Shown here one piece after another: positions 11,087 through 57,542 of a DNA stretch of 64,000 bases; position 1 is the stretch's first letter, and each line of letters begins with the position of its first letter. This DNA comes from Chrysomallon squamiferum (lineage: Eukaryota; Mollusca; Gastropoda; Neomphalida; Peltospiridae), in contig CM022672.1 of the NCBI GenBank assembly GCA_012295275.1, forward strand, positions 1,062,443-1,126,442, in the 5' to 3' direction. Below the pieces are notes generated by a model that was not told the DNA's origin, searched no databases, and saw only the letters and a list, made by a program, of their open reading frames with translations. The position numbers and the translations under genes were made by a program.

Positions 11087-14028
11087 ATGGCAAAGAGCAA
11101 GTTTGAGTACGTGAAGCAGTTTGAAATGGAGGACAGGTGCTTGCCAAACTGCTGGATAGTTGTCAGGATTGACGGCAAAAGTTTTCACAGGTGAGTTGTG
11201 TTTGTGTGCATTGAGCTCAGATAATAGGTTTGTGTGTCTGTATGTATGTGTGTGTGTGTATAGATGTGTATATTTAGGGGTGATTTTCTGCTTAATAATT
11301 TTACCATTCCACTTTAAAAATATTTTTTTTTTCTTCATTTATTGAACTAAAATTATTTCTTTTTTCAGAAAAAGTATGGCTACAGAACTGCTGATTTAAT
11401 AAATATTGTTCTTTGATATAAATAAGTATATTGACAAATTTATTTAATGTAACGAAACAAATATATTACATACACTCAAACTGTTATTTTATTAATTAAT
11501 TTTAAGAATTGAAGATGTTAATATAGTTTATACCATTATTTCTTTTATTTCATTTCAGTAGGCCTCTAATATTTAATAACTAGAATGACATTTTATAAAC
11601 TAATAAAATCTTTTGATTTCAGTCAGTATAAATTTACATGTTTGATGTTTGACAATACAAACACACACATATTTAATTGGACTGCAGAGATTAATGACTC
11701 TAGAATCATTTAGTAACTCTTTTTTCTTCTTCAGATTCAGGGTTTTCTCTATATGACCAGTTAGATATTTTATAAACTCTGCTGCACAGAGTCTACTGTA
11801 CAGATTTGTGTAAATAAACACTTTGTAGCTTCCATGGTGAAACTGTGGTTGCTAAGATTTTAATTACTATTAGCACTGTGTCTAACTCTCAGCTGTAAAA
11901 TCTCAGACACTTGCTGTGTAGATCTTTGCAGTGGAGATTTATGGAGCTCTAAAATGAAGGAATTTTCTTTTCTTTTTTTTTTTTTTTTTTCTAGACAGTT
12001 TTTAAATCAAAGTGGATAATGTGTTCTGATGGAAATGGTGATAAACTATTTTGAATAATTTGATACTAATTATGTTTCTTAAGACTTTTATTTTGAAAAA
12101 AAGAAAGAAAGAAGGTTATGTAAAAAATAATTTTTAGATGGATGTGTAAATGTTAAGTTTGTGTTTTTTTTGAATTACTGGCCAGCTCTGATCTTTTAAT
12201 AAAGTGCAAAGTATGCAGTAGTAGTATGATATATAACACGTACTTTGTGAATTATCTGTCAGTGGAAATGACAGTACTGGTTTTGACTCAGGCCACCATC
12301 TATAAGCAGAATTCAGAATGTGATTTTAAATTAATAAAGTTCAGAGCTTTTTATGTAAAACAGAAATCACATAACCACCCCCCAACAAAAAAAAAAAAAA
12401 AAAAAAAAAAGTACAAGTAGACTGTCCACCTGTTTATCTGAATGAACATTCAACAACATGTTCAGAAAACATTTGTTTATTAATGATCTTTTCACATTTC
12501 AATTTGCATATCATTTCATGAAATTATCATCTGGATGATTGTTAGAAACTGAAACCATTTGTACACATGATTGTGTAATGCATGTCCAATTACAGAAACA
12601 AGGGTGAAGATCTTCAATTATTTAGTGTTGAAGAAAATATGAAGACAGTCATAACTGATCATTTAGTTTTGTGGAAGTGCTTTTGCTAGTGACTTTTTTT
12701 TCTTCTGAATTTCCACCTTGTTTTAATTTAGTTTTTGTGCATTACTGACATTCACTGAGATGAATACATTACGTATGTAGATGATATAAAACTTGGCAGC
12801 ACTTGCAACTCATTGATCTCACAGTGAACTCAGTGGGCAGGTGGTCTGTACACTCACAGTCTGCAGGTCTGTAGACACCTCAACCACTGCACTTTTGTAG
12901 CGGGAAAGACATTTCTTCCTTTGACATATCAAATTAAAAATCGTTTTAGGCTATGTTCACCAGCATGAATTTTTTTTTTTCTTTTCATATTTTTTTTTTA
13001 CACCACTACAGAAAACTGGTATTAACAGATCCAAACAGAGTTTTCTGTTCTGGGTAAATGAAAGAGAGTGCTGTTTTCTTTGACAGCTTTCGGCATTTTG
13101 AATGTAATAAATTGACCACCCTTGACATTTTTTTTTCAGTAAAATATGTACAGCACTTATCACGACATGATAGTTATTTAACGTAGATCGTATCTTCTGT
13201 TCAGACAACACACTGGTTCCAAGTTGATATTTGATCTGTTGATATAATAATAATAATAATTATATTTACCAAGCAGAAATCTGACACTGATTCAGTGTAA
13301 AGGCTTTTTTTAAACAGTGTGGTTACAAAGGGTTACGAATTGTAAAGTTTTGTCAGTGTAAGATTTACTGTGGTATTATAATCAGTGTCACATAAGGAAA
13401 TATTAGTTTGTGGATAATAATTCCACTGCATTTAAATATGGAAGAACATCTTGAAGTGACATAGAAAATGTTGTTATAGGGCAGTGAATAGTTAAAAAAT
13501 GAAAAATAGGGATAACCTTTTGTGTTTATCATATGTATTCGTCTATTTGTGTATGTGTGTTTTTGTGATTGTGTATGAATGTGTTATGTGTGTGTATATA
13601 TTTTTTTTTATATATATATATATATGTTAATGATATATTGTGTGTGTGTGTTTTTCTATTTGTGTGTGAATGTTATGTTATATGTTTATAAATTTTTGTG
13701 TGAGAGTGTTATGTGTGTTGATCTGTTTGTAGGTGAGTGTAAGTGTGCATGAATGTATATGTAACTGTCTGGGTATGTATGAATGTGTTACAGATGTTCC
13801 TCACACAAACATTAAACTATTTCAGATTCTGTGACTTGCATCACTTTGTGAAGCCGAATGACGAGCGAGCTCTGACTCTGATGACTCGTGCTGCGCAGAC
13901 AGTGATGGAAGATTTCAAAGACTGTGTCTTAGCCTATGGTCAGAGTGATGAATACAGCTTCGTGTTCAGAAAAAATGCTACACTTTATAATCGCCGAGCT
14001 AGGTAATGTCCTTAAAGCATTTTGTGTG

Positions 14029-14059
<31 letters not shown>

Positions 14060-15111
14060 CTTTGTGTATGCATGTTTTTATATGGGAATGTTTTGTTTAT
14101 AGGAATTGAGTGCATATGTCTGTGTATGTGTATTAAGATTATATTTCAGATCATTTAGGTTTGTTATTTTGTGTATATTTATATGTGATTTTTATGTTGT
14201 TTGTTTTAGCAAGATCATGACAAATGTGGTTAGTCTCTTCTCGTCAGCCTATGTCATGAACTGGCCAAGATTTTTCAGCACGCAGCCATTGCAGTACCCT
14301 CCAGCATTCGACGCCCGCATTGTCCTCTACCCCACAGATGAAAACCTCCGGGACTATCTCAGCTGGAGACAGGCTGACTGTAAGTTCTGTCATGCAGTTA
14401 TGGTGAAAAAAAGACACACTACCCCTAAAACTCCAATTGTTTGTGTGTTAGTGCTGTTATAAGGATCAACAACTTGTACAACGCTTGTTTCTTTTCTGTC
14501 AGGTCACATCAACAACCTGTACAACACTTGTTTCTGGAAGCTGGTACAGGAGCGAGGTCTGACCCCAGCTCAGTCCCAGGAACGTCTCAAAGGAACTTTG
14601 TCAAGTGATAAGAATGAGCTTCTCTACGCAGACTTCAACATCAACTACAACAACCTGCCGGAACTCTACAGAAAGGGAACAGTATTGATAGTCAATCAGG
14701 TAGATGTAAGTATTAGTTGTTTAAAGATTAAAATGTGCCAGAATTTGAAAATGAATATTTAATTTCTTAGAAAACCAAAAAAAAAAATAGTAAGTACAGT
14801 TTCTTAAATAATACAAAATTCATATAAAAAGAATTCATTGGTTTAAACTATGTGGAATCTAAAATTAGCTGACAATATAGACAATATACTTGAACAGCAA
14901 TATGCTGCTGTATTCAAGATAAACAATGTGACATTAACATGGTGTACTTTTTCATTAATTTATTTTCCAGAGTGAAGACTCAGAATTAAACAATCCTCAT
15001 GTTTCACCAAGACATCCTCGGTTCAGATCAAAACTGTTGACTCTACACTGTGACATCATTGGCAAATCATTCTGGGACGAACATCCAGAAATCTTAAACT
15101 CAAAGAAATGA
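11087..15111 (+). CDS. THG1L: tRNA-His guanylyltransferase (THG1), 5 coding exons
   Basis: Adds the extra 5' guanosine (G-1) to tRNA-His by 3'-5' polymerisation, making the tRNA a substrate for histidyl-tRNA synthetase. Exons: 11087-11190, 13826-14002, 14210-14379, 14503-14705, 14971-15111. All introns are GT-AG and phases agree. The protein is about 264 residues from MAKSKFEY, close to the family length. Visible motifs: [13 protein letters not shown] at the start, [12 protein letters not shown] with the first metal-binding Asp, [12 protein letters not shown] with the second carboxylate pair, [32 protein letters not shown], and [16 protein letters not shown] at the end. No residue of the catalytic core is obviously missing. 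It is transcribed divergently from Rab24 and converges on SLF2. Confidence 0.95.
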
Positions 15112-16690
15112 TACTGCAGAGTGCTGCTAGTCTGTGATAAGTCTTACTAAGTGAAGGATAAGATGACTGTGAACATTCAGAAACTGGAGAACTTCAAATG
15201 AAGCAGATTCAGTCTCGTTTGGGTAATGGTTGACTGATAAATCTTGTCTTGGGTATCTTCAAATTCAGTTGGATTGTTGCAGTGGTCATTTGAAAGTCCA
15301 GAAGCAGATTTATACCAGATAATTGTTATTTATTTTTTATTACAAGATGGGAGTCAGCAGGTAAATTCTGACCACAGATTTTTAATAATTTGCCAGACAT
15401 AACAGGATAAAAAGACGTGATTTGAAAACAGTTTATGTAGTGTTTACTGGTGAATGTATACAATATGGAGGAATAAAAAACAAAAATAGAATATTGTATA
15501 TATCAGAAAATATTTTTAAATTAATCAGATGGAGAAAAAAAAGAGAAGATTTTGGAGTGTTTTGAAATAACAAACTAGCCAGTGTATGTGTGTGTGTGTT
15601 AGCTAAACCAACAGAGTTGCATCCTGTATGCATGAGAGACCCTTGAAATGAGCAAAAAAATAACTGATTTCACATCATCATATACAGTGATTTGTTTAAA
15701 AACATATACATTCATGTGTTGGAAATTACTTCAAGTGCAGCCTGGGTCCAGATCTTCATTAATTTCTGTACGGAACTATTCCTGATCCGTATCCATATAA
15801 TCTGTTTATTTCTGTAACCCCTCCATTCCCAGTACTGATAAATACTGTTTTTTTTATTTATTAAAACATTATATTACTGTTTTATACATCTCAACATATA
15901 TTCTCACTTCACTTAAATGTGAAATTATTTATTGTCTACAGAATAAATTTTTAAACTGGATGGAATATTTTTAGTCTGTTGGAATTTTGTGTAGCAGTTA
16001 TGATGTGATTGAGTTTATTTTAATTTCTTGAAAGTGTAATTGTTACTGAAGCTTTAAGCAGAATGGAAAATTAACATAATTTCAAATACTCACTTGATAT
16101 TTTCTAAGAAAACCCAAAATGTTATAAATGTGTTTTTCTCATTTGCTTACTAACAGCAAATTTCAACTGATGAATTTTATTTAACAGCAAAAAATATGGA
16201 AGTTGAATGACAAATGCATTTTTCTTGGATTTTGTAAAACTTATGTCTGATGTTCCATCAAAGCTGGTCATGGCTGCGCAGTTTCTGTGTTGGTTGCTGT
16301 GCATATCAGAAACGTTGCCTGTCATTTTAAAATCCAAAAAACATGTTTTTTTTTGTTTTTTTCTGAGTGAGGGCCACTGTTAATTTCCATTTTTACTCAG
16401 AGCATCAAAAGTTCCACATAGTGATTAAAAAATGAGTACTATAGAGCAGAAAACAACAGACATTTATGGATAGGCACGAAGAAAATGAGTATTATTTATT
16501 TAGTACAAAAATCTTTCACATTTTTTGTTTAAATTCATTGAAATGATTGTAAGGCTGCTGCTATGAAGAAATGTTTGATGAATGTAAAATTACTGTTTTG
16601 TGAGTGGACAATCAATTTTATTTCATGTACTTGTATTTTATACCTCAGTATATTATATATCATTGTAATAAAAATCTCGAATGGAAATGG
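15112..16690 (+). other. THG1L: THG1 3' UTR with poly(A) signal
   Basis: No ORF of interest follows the stop. The first clear AATAAA in a cleavage-like context is at about 16667-16672, giving a ~1.55 kb UTR. The exact end is inferred. Confidence 0.45.
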
Positions 16691-17917
16691 ATTCGGGAAA
16701 ATTATTCTGGTATTTATTGAAGATTGATTCTTGGATGAATATTAATAAAATGTATAAAAAATTGTTTCTAGAAGATGTATGAGAAAGTGCTAGTTTCTTA
16801 ATAATAGTTCATGAACCTCCTAGAATGTCAGGGCAGGCTATTATTTGTATTTTCTCCAAAACAAAAAACCCCCTAAACTATAAAAATAAATGATTTAAAA
16901 CAGTAAAGTATATTATTTAGATGAATTCTGCTATGTAATACAATATGTGAAAAACAAGCATGGTAGCAAATTCTCCATTATGTGTAATGAACTGAATGTT
17001 GAGAAATTTAAAATTAAATTCTTCATTACCTGGACAAGTTTTTAATGGTCTTTTTGGATCAGATAGTTTGTTTATAAATTTTACTCATGAATAATTTGTT
17101 TCTGTGATCTGGGTTAAAATTACACACATCAGAATAATTCATTTCAAAGCAGTGAATGAGTTCAGTAGGTATTCATTTCATTTTCTATTGAACAAAGAAA
17201 TATTTGTAATTTAATTCTCAGAGAATTTAGACAGGAATGTTTATCACTTCTGCATAATAAATAATGAATAAGTAAAATAATGAGTTTTTCTAATATTTAT
17301 CACAGGTTGAGTTTGTCATGTCATCAGTTAAAATTTTAAACAGAATCTTGACACAAAATTAAATTTATCAGGTGTGTCTGATGATGTAGAGGATTAATGA
17401 AATAAAGATCCTAGTAAGAAACAAGTTGGTGAAATGAACAGGAATGTCTGATACTAAGTGCTAGCAACCATTTTCTAGATAAAATTCCTGTTCCGATTTC
17501 TACTCATTTATTTTAATTATGTTTCATCAAATAAATACTACAGCACATTAACGTTTGAAAAATAACAGATATTAATAAAACTAAATACTTTAATTTTATT
17601 CTGATTCAACACATTTAATTATTATTTTCTGTAAACTGATAAATGAACTATGAAAGAAATAATAATGGAAACTGTTGAGAAATGAAGTAATGTATAAAAT
17701 AATTTAAATTTCAGTAGTATTTCAACTAAGCAGTTTAATTATATTTAACAACAAATGTTTTTGTTAACAATGCAGTACATACAAGATGTTTGAAAACAGT
17801 AAGATAACAAGTCACAAGTACCACACACACACACACACACACACACATACAAAAACACGCATGCACATTCACACACCTTATTCTAAAATGCATTCTAATG
17901 TGTCCAAAATCTCTTTC

Positions 17918-17949
<32 letters not shown>

Positions 17950-19718
17950 TATATGTATTTTTGGATGCACTAGAATTCATTTATGTCAATTATGACCCTT
18001 TCCACAATATGCAAAGTTACTGATAGAATCTTATTTTAAAAATAGGATACAATTCTTTACTTTATTTACTAGTATTGTTGTAATGGAACTTTGTTTCTCA
18101 CCACAATACTGTAGTAGTACACACCATGCTTGGACCACAGAAAAACATTTTCATATCAGCATTTAGAACACATTAGTTACTGACTTTACAACACAGAAAG
18201 TCACACATCACTTATATGTGATATTTTAGGAATGTTAAATAAAATAGCTGAAAGTAGAGATTAATAGGATGAAATTTTAACACCTGTATGTGCATACAGA
18301 CATACACATATTTACATATATTCTTGCATGCATTCATTCCCTAACACACTCAAAGCACGCACTCATACATACATACACACATATATACTTATACAAATCC
18401 GTATGACATGAATGCAGTTAATTACTTGATATTCATAGCATTCTGTTCTAGAGAAGTACAATGATCACTTATCCTAAGATAAAGGCAATAATTCATGTCA
18501 CTGGTGTTAAAATAAAAATATTATCTGTAACATTTTGTTTACCAAATGTGACAGAAAAATCAGTTGAAGTAGTAGACAAATGAAATTGTTAAAAATATCA
18601 ACACTACAGTTTTCATATATGTATGCCCTATCAAAATAATCTTTACCTGCTGTAATGTGAAATACATTGCATTAAATGCCAAACTCTTCATTAAAAAAAA
18701 ACAAAAAACAAAACCCACCAAAATACACAAAAGAAATCAGTTTGAAAATGAAAATTCATTTCCTGTTAATAATAATAATAATAATAATAATAGTTTATAA
18801 AACAATCTTCAATTTTTTTCTAAATAAAAAAGAAGAAAGTTGTTACCTGATTAACAATTTTTATTAAAAAAAAAAAAAAAAAATCACTTATTTAATTCCT
18901 TAAAGTTGCAGTGTATCTGCTTCCAACTTCTGAAATGATAAACAAAAAAAACACATTTCATCATAAACTAAATTTAGCCTGAATGGTTCTGACAAAGAAC
19001 TTCAGTACAAATTTAAGGACTAGTGCAGTGTGTATAAAGGACTTTTCAGGGCCAGTAATGTACTGAGTGATGCAACTATACAAAATGTACAAAATGAGTG
19101 TCACTCTTTAACCCAACATCACAGTACTGAGAAAAATGAAAAATGAAATTTTGTTAAACACCAAAAAATAGTGTGTGGGTTTGTTCTTTTTCTTTCTTTT
19201 TAAATCAAACTTTACAAATTTTAGAACCTGAACCTGAAATTTAAGGATATTGATGTTACATGGGAACCATGCATAATAAACTTGTTGATCAAATTCTGTA
19301 TTATGCTGAAATATTGCACTTTTTTTTATTCATTTTGTTCATCTTATTATTAAACTGAGCCAGTACAGTAAAAAAACCAAACAAAAAAAAACCAAACTAA
19401 TAATACAAAATTACTACAATAAGTTAATAATAATAATAAATATGAACAAAGAGTGTAGTTAATAACACATTAATTAATAATACAAAATTAATAAGAAGTC
19501 AATTCTAAAACATCAAAAATGTAAATGTCCCTAGAATCATAACATCTCCACCATAACTAAACAACAAATTACTTGTTTCATACTTGCACATTCAGCAGCT
19601 CATGCATACACACACATACACAGACAGACAGACAAAAACATAAAAGCATTCCAGTCAGCACCACAGTTCATCTGATCACAAAATATCAAAATAAAACATC
19701 TCTGAACATTTTCTAATA
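16691..19718. other. Convergent intergenic region, THG1 to SLF2
   Basis: AT-rich, without supported genes. It holds two (CA)n tracts, at about 17822-17848 and 17920-17945. The SLF2 3' UTR probably occupies the right end; an AATAAA on the minus strand lies at about 19325-19330. Confidence 0.55.
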
Positions 19719-53276
<33,558 letters not shown>

Positions 53277-54100
53277 CTGAATTTAAAATTATGTCAAATG
53301 TCAAATTTACTATTAAATGTTAAAGACAGGAGCTAACCCAGATAACACTCTGAAAATTTAGGTTTCATAATAGATTTAGTTTGGGCATCATCCCAGGAAT
53401 GTTTTAGAACTGGTAGTATTTTTAAACTATGCCATCACTAATTTGTTAGAGCAATTTAAAGGACTGGGGGTAGAAAAACATATATTTCACTCCATACACA
53501 TAGCAATTATTTTAATACATAAAAAGGAAATTACAAACATAATCTAAGTTAAAAGAATACCAGACATAATTATAATAGTATTAATACATTATACAGTAAG
53601 ATATAGCGTAAGTAATGCCTCATTCTTTACATTAATGATAAAACATTTATATTTATCTGAATTTATGCACCATATCTTTAAGATTATCCCTTTTTTTTTT
53701 ATAAATATGTGACGCGATGATCATCAAAATAATGAAAACCTTAAATTAAATATGAAACCGAATCTTGATCTATTACCTGTAACAGTGTAAGAAAAACTCA
53801 AATTAATAACGGTTTCTTTAAAAATATTTACCCATTATTTAACTTTCTTTTCATTATTTGACATACATATCAAACTATAAATTATACTGTTTTTCTTTAT
53901 TACGTCCTTATTTGAATACGTTTTAGAAAATATCTCTTAGGTGTCTTCTACCGCCATATTGGTTGGTGTTTTTAATTTCCTCCGTAAAACTTCTTCAAAT
54001 ACTAAGCACCGAGGTTGAAATCACCAATGTCCAGTTTTTTGTTAAACGTTACTGCTTCTAGCAATTACAGTACTTTTAATAACAGTTCTACTATTATTTT
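53277..54100 (-). promoter_or_regulatory. SLF2: Probable SLF2 upstream region
   Basis: The first coding exon and transcription start must lie here or further upstream. A CCAATATGGCGG element (minus, 53962-53951) combines a CCAAT-like box with a GCCAT/ATGGCGG core of the YY1 type, common at metazoan start sites. No TATA box was assigned. The ATG inside this element reads only six codons before a stop and does not give the phase exon 2 needs. Confidence 0.3.
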
Positions 54101-55184
54101 GGAACGCATTAGAAAGTAATAAATATTTACAGAACAATCACTTAAGCCAGTTAATATTTGTAAAAAGTCAGCGATGTAGTTATGAAAGTTGATTTGATTA
54201 GATTAGCCAATGAAATTAATGGGGAAAAAAGCAGTTTTATACAGGTATCGAAACATTTATCCGAGAAGCTTGAGGCAGGAGATAGTCTGGATTTTTGGGG
54301 TACAGGCTAAATATTTACTTAAAATATGAAATAAAGAATGAAATGAAACAACTACTGAGTTACAAATTAAAACACTTCTAAACTAAAACAGGTTCGGTAC
54401 TTGTATCGGGGTTATAAAAACCACCGAAACAAGGACAGACATAAAGCCAAGATATTAACGTGATATGCTCAGTGTGATGCGTTAGATTGCATATAAACAT
54501 TTCACCATGTTTTTTTCTGCAGATTTTGTGTGTGTGTGTTCTAGCCAAGACAACTGCTAATGACTGATTAAATCGGAAGAAAGAGGGCTAGTACAAATTG
54601 CAGTAACATGTAATCAGTAGCATCTGCATAGCATAGCATAACGTTCTTTAAAAGAATCTTGATTTTTTTCAATCATAAATATTTTAAATATTTAATGGTT
54701 AAAAAGTTAGAAAGATGCTATGATGTATGTGTGTGTACGTGGCCAGGTGCACAAAGCACCCTGATACAAAATCTTAAGTTCGATCTTGATTACATCATTA
54801 ATTTCTCTGCCTGATTGTACAACATGATAAACAATAATAGTATAACATTATAAATGATAATACTATGGTTATATTGCAGAGAATTGGCCCAAATGTCTAT
54901 CTCCCTTACCAGATATTCACTCTTCTCTCTTGAACCCTCTTTACCACAGTCACACAGATAACATGTCACACTCCTGACCAATACAGGCAGACCATTACTG
55001 TCATGGCTTCCTTAAGATAGCCCCACTGACAGTGTTTACCATATATTAATGTCCCAAGTACTTTAAGTCTAAACATGGAGAAATAAACCTCAGACATGTT
55101 AATGGTGTCTATGTATCTTTAGATTATATTTGGTGATTTTAGTTGAGTCCCTCACTTATATGTTACAGTCAATATGTCAAAATA
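54101..55184. other. Intergenic DNA upstream of SLF2
   Basis: No supported gene. The segment around 54700-55020 is less AT-rich and may be an old interspersed repeat, but I recognise no family in it. Confidence 0.45.
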
Positions 55185-57188
55185 GTCATTTGGCCTAATG
55201 ACTAAAATTTCCAGAAATTAGGTCAAATGACTCGAAGAGACCTCTAGTCATTAGGCAAAATGACTGAATGAAAAAGAATGATTTGCAATTAACTGAAAAT
55301 ATTTATTTCTAAATATATCAACTAGTGTTCTATTTATTACAGCAGTTCAAACGAGTGATATCTTGAACTGCACAACAGGCTTTCTTGAAACATTTACGTT
55401 TTGTTTGACACTTCTTTGTCCCCCTTACAATTACATTTCACAAGACCTTCTCCTGCAGATGACTCCTTTGACACTGCTGCTCCAAGAGACATAGTGCATT
55501 CTCTGTTTACATCATCCAACAATAGCAGTCTCTGGGGACACACATCAAACTGGTTTGTGTAATATTAGTCTTTCAACAATCTGGACGGGCTTGCTGTGCT
55601 ATACTGAGAATACAGAACTTGGTCAAATGGTCCTGGTAAACCATGATCCAGTTGTACTTTCCACTGGGTAAGAACTGGATGTCAACAAAATCCACTTGGT
55701 CACATGACAAAAACACCTTGGTCAGTATGGATTGGACCATTACTCCTTTGGTTGTTGGCCTCTTGCATTTCTGTTGATAGTCCATGCATAGCGACTTGAA
55801 CAATTCGATAGCTTTACATGTTACATTAACATATTTCTTGAATAGTTCTTTCAGAATCCAGTCATGTCCACAATGGCCTGTTGAGATGTGTGCCCACTTG
55901 ATGATGTCAATGATGTCTTCAGTGGAAATGTAGACCGGAGGTGTGTCTTCATCTGTCTGGTGCTTCTTGGTCAGTTTCTTCGCACTGAAGAATTTCAAAC
56001 TTGGACATGAGGTAGTAAGTACTCATGGTAGGTTTTCTTCCTGGTGTCAACAGAGATCTTCTTGAGCGGGTCCATAATCAAGAACTACTCTTCCTTTGGA
56101 ATGTTCACTCTTTTGCATGCTTTATACTTCTTAAACAGTTCTCTTAAAGCGATCTTCTACAGGAACTTGTATGGAGGACACATAAGTGATCTGTATGTGA
56201 TCAGGAGCTATGGTATTTTATACCACTTATCAACATTGATCAATGAAGCCAGTGCCCAATACTAATAAATGTGTTTTTTAAGGATTAAACATGACCTTGA
56301 AATCTGGATAGGTAAATTAAAATCATTGGTCTTTGATGAAACAATAACACTACCACTAACCCCTACCATCTAACTGGTCTTTGATGTAAGAATAACAAAA
56401 CAATAAGGCAATATAAGCCCTGAAGAAGAGTGTAAATAACATGTCTTTAAATTATATTTCTCTTCTGTCACTGTTTGATACATATGTAAGTAGTGTTCTG
56501 TTTCATGGTACTGAGATATAGAGTTTTCAAAACGCAGATGTTATTGAGAAAATTCACTTAGATTTTTGTAAACATATTTTAAATGTTAAAGGGTCAACCA
56601 CAAATATTATGGTCTATTTTCCCATTAGTTTATGAGCGTACGTATTGAATGATTAAATATTGCTTCAAATTAATTAGTACAAAAAAATGTATTTTATATT
56701 ATAGAATTTTTTTTTTATTAGGAAAACTTTATATGAATTGGGATTGGGATACATATGGATAGAGTAGGACCAGATTAATGAAAATATGTATATTATGTAA
56801 CAGTGGTGAGATTGAAGATGAAATTGAAAATAAGAAATCACTGTGCAGTTTGTGAAAATATTTGTTTAAAGGATTTCAATGTAGAACAATTTATTCTCCA
56901 AAGTTTTTTTTCTTTTTTTTATCATACTGTCATTACTTGTATTTTTTATTACTGACATTATATAGCGATAAGCTTACAATAATAAAGAATTGAACTGAAC
57001 CACTAATCCCTACAATGAACAGATGTAAGCAAAGCAATAAACCTATTTGACTATCAGGCAGGATGTCAAACAACACCAATCAAATTTCTGTCGGCCTAAT
57101 TCCTGGAAATTTTAGTCATCAGGCCTAATGTCTGACGGTCTTGGGCATTAGGCTAAATGCCTAAACGTTTCAGGCACTAGGCCAAATG
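55185..57188. mobile_element. ~2-kb decayed integrase-type DNA transposon with inverted repeats
   Basis: Imperfect inverted repeats at 55185-55264 and 57091-57188 flank the integrase remnant. The closest pair is 55192-55222 (ggcctaatgactaaaatttc...) and the reverse complement of 57093-57125 (ggcctgatgactaaaatttc...). Both arms are built from several copies of a palindrome-like GGCCTAATG/CATTTGGCC motif. Integrase plus terminal inverted repeats fits the Ginger type of cut-and-paste element better than an LTR retrotransposon. The class is inferred, and no target-site duplication was resolved. Confidence 0.55.
55327..56265 (-). pseudogene. Integrase remnant (KRBA2/Ginger-like), broken
   Basis: An open frame at 55998-55573 (141 residues) covers the zinc-binding region and the start of the catalytic core. 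It shows HISTGHCGHDWILKELF for the His pair, then LCMDYQQK, where the second Cys of the usual CxxC is Tyr. The core start follows: QVDFVDIQFLPSGKYNWIMV with the first catalytic Asp, and YQDHLTKF with the second. The frame then stops, so the third acidic residue and most of the core are missing. Upstream (56083-56001) a fragment beginning MDPLKKISVD lies in another frame. Downstream (55440-55327) a Cys-rich tail (KCNCKG ... KCFKKACC), typical of this family's C-terminus, appears across a frameshift. It is inactive by deletion, frameshift and stop. Confidence 0.7.
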
Positions 57189-57329
57189 TATATACATGTG
57201 TGTATTAAAAACAAGTGATTAGTTTATTTTTAATTCAGCATATGAGCACAATTTCTTAGAGTACGGTAACAAAGGAGAATTGTAAGCTGGCAGCCATGTT
57301 TCACTTTTGGATCTGAGAGGTTTGTCCAT

Positions 57330-57542
57330 GTGCTAGCTATTTCTAAATTTAGCAATCAGAGCATGAAGTGTGATGTAGGCACACCTATAATTTATGCAAG
57401 CCCTATTGCAGTGTTCTCTGTTAGAAATGTTGTGTATAAATTTATGCAGTTTGAAAAGTGTAATATTAATGACAAAAGAAAAAACATCTGTGGGTACATC
57501 AGCTTAGACAGCAAATCAGAATTAACAGAAAAATTGTCATAA
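57330..57542 (+). CDS. Unassigned 70-residue ORF, doubtful
   Basis: Starts MLAISKFSNQ and ends KSELTEKLS. Amino-acid composition is more protein-like than most AT-rich ORFs here, but there is no recognisable motif, upstream signal or homologue from memory. It lies just outside the transposon's right arm, so it may be chance or an old repeat fragment. Confidence 0.12.
   Translation: MLAISKFSNQSMKCDVGTPIIYASPIAVFSVRNVVYKFMQFEKCNINDKRKNICGYISLDSKSELTEKLS

Noticed and set aside
12780-12910. Possible tRNA-derived SINE in THG1 intron 1
   Set aside because: Less AT-rich, but no A/B box pair or terminal repeat was found.
14106-14462. 118-residue ORF around THG1 exon 3
   Set aside because: Only residues from 14210 to 14379 are the exon; the flanks are intron read-through.
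54690-54790. B-box-like AGTTCGATCTT suggesting a SINE head
   Set aside because: No convincing A box, tail or boundaries.
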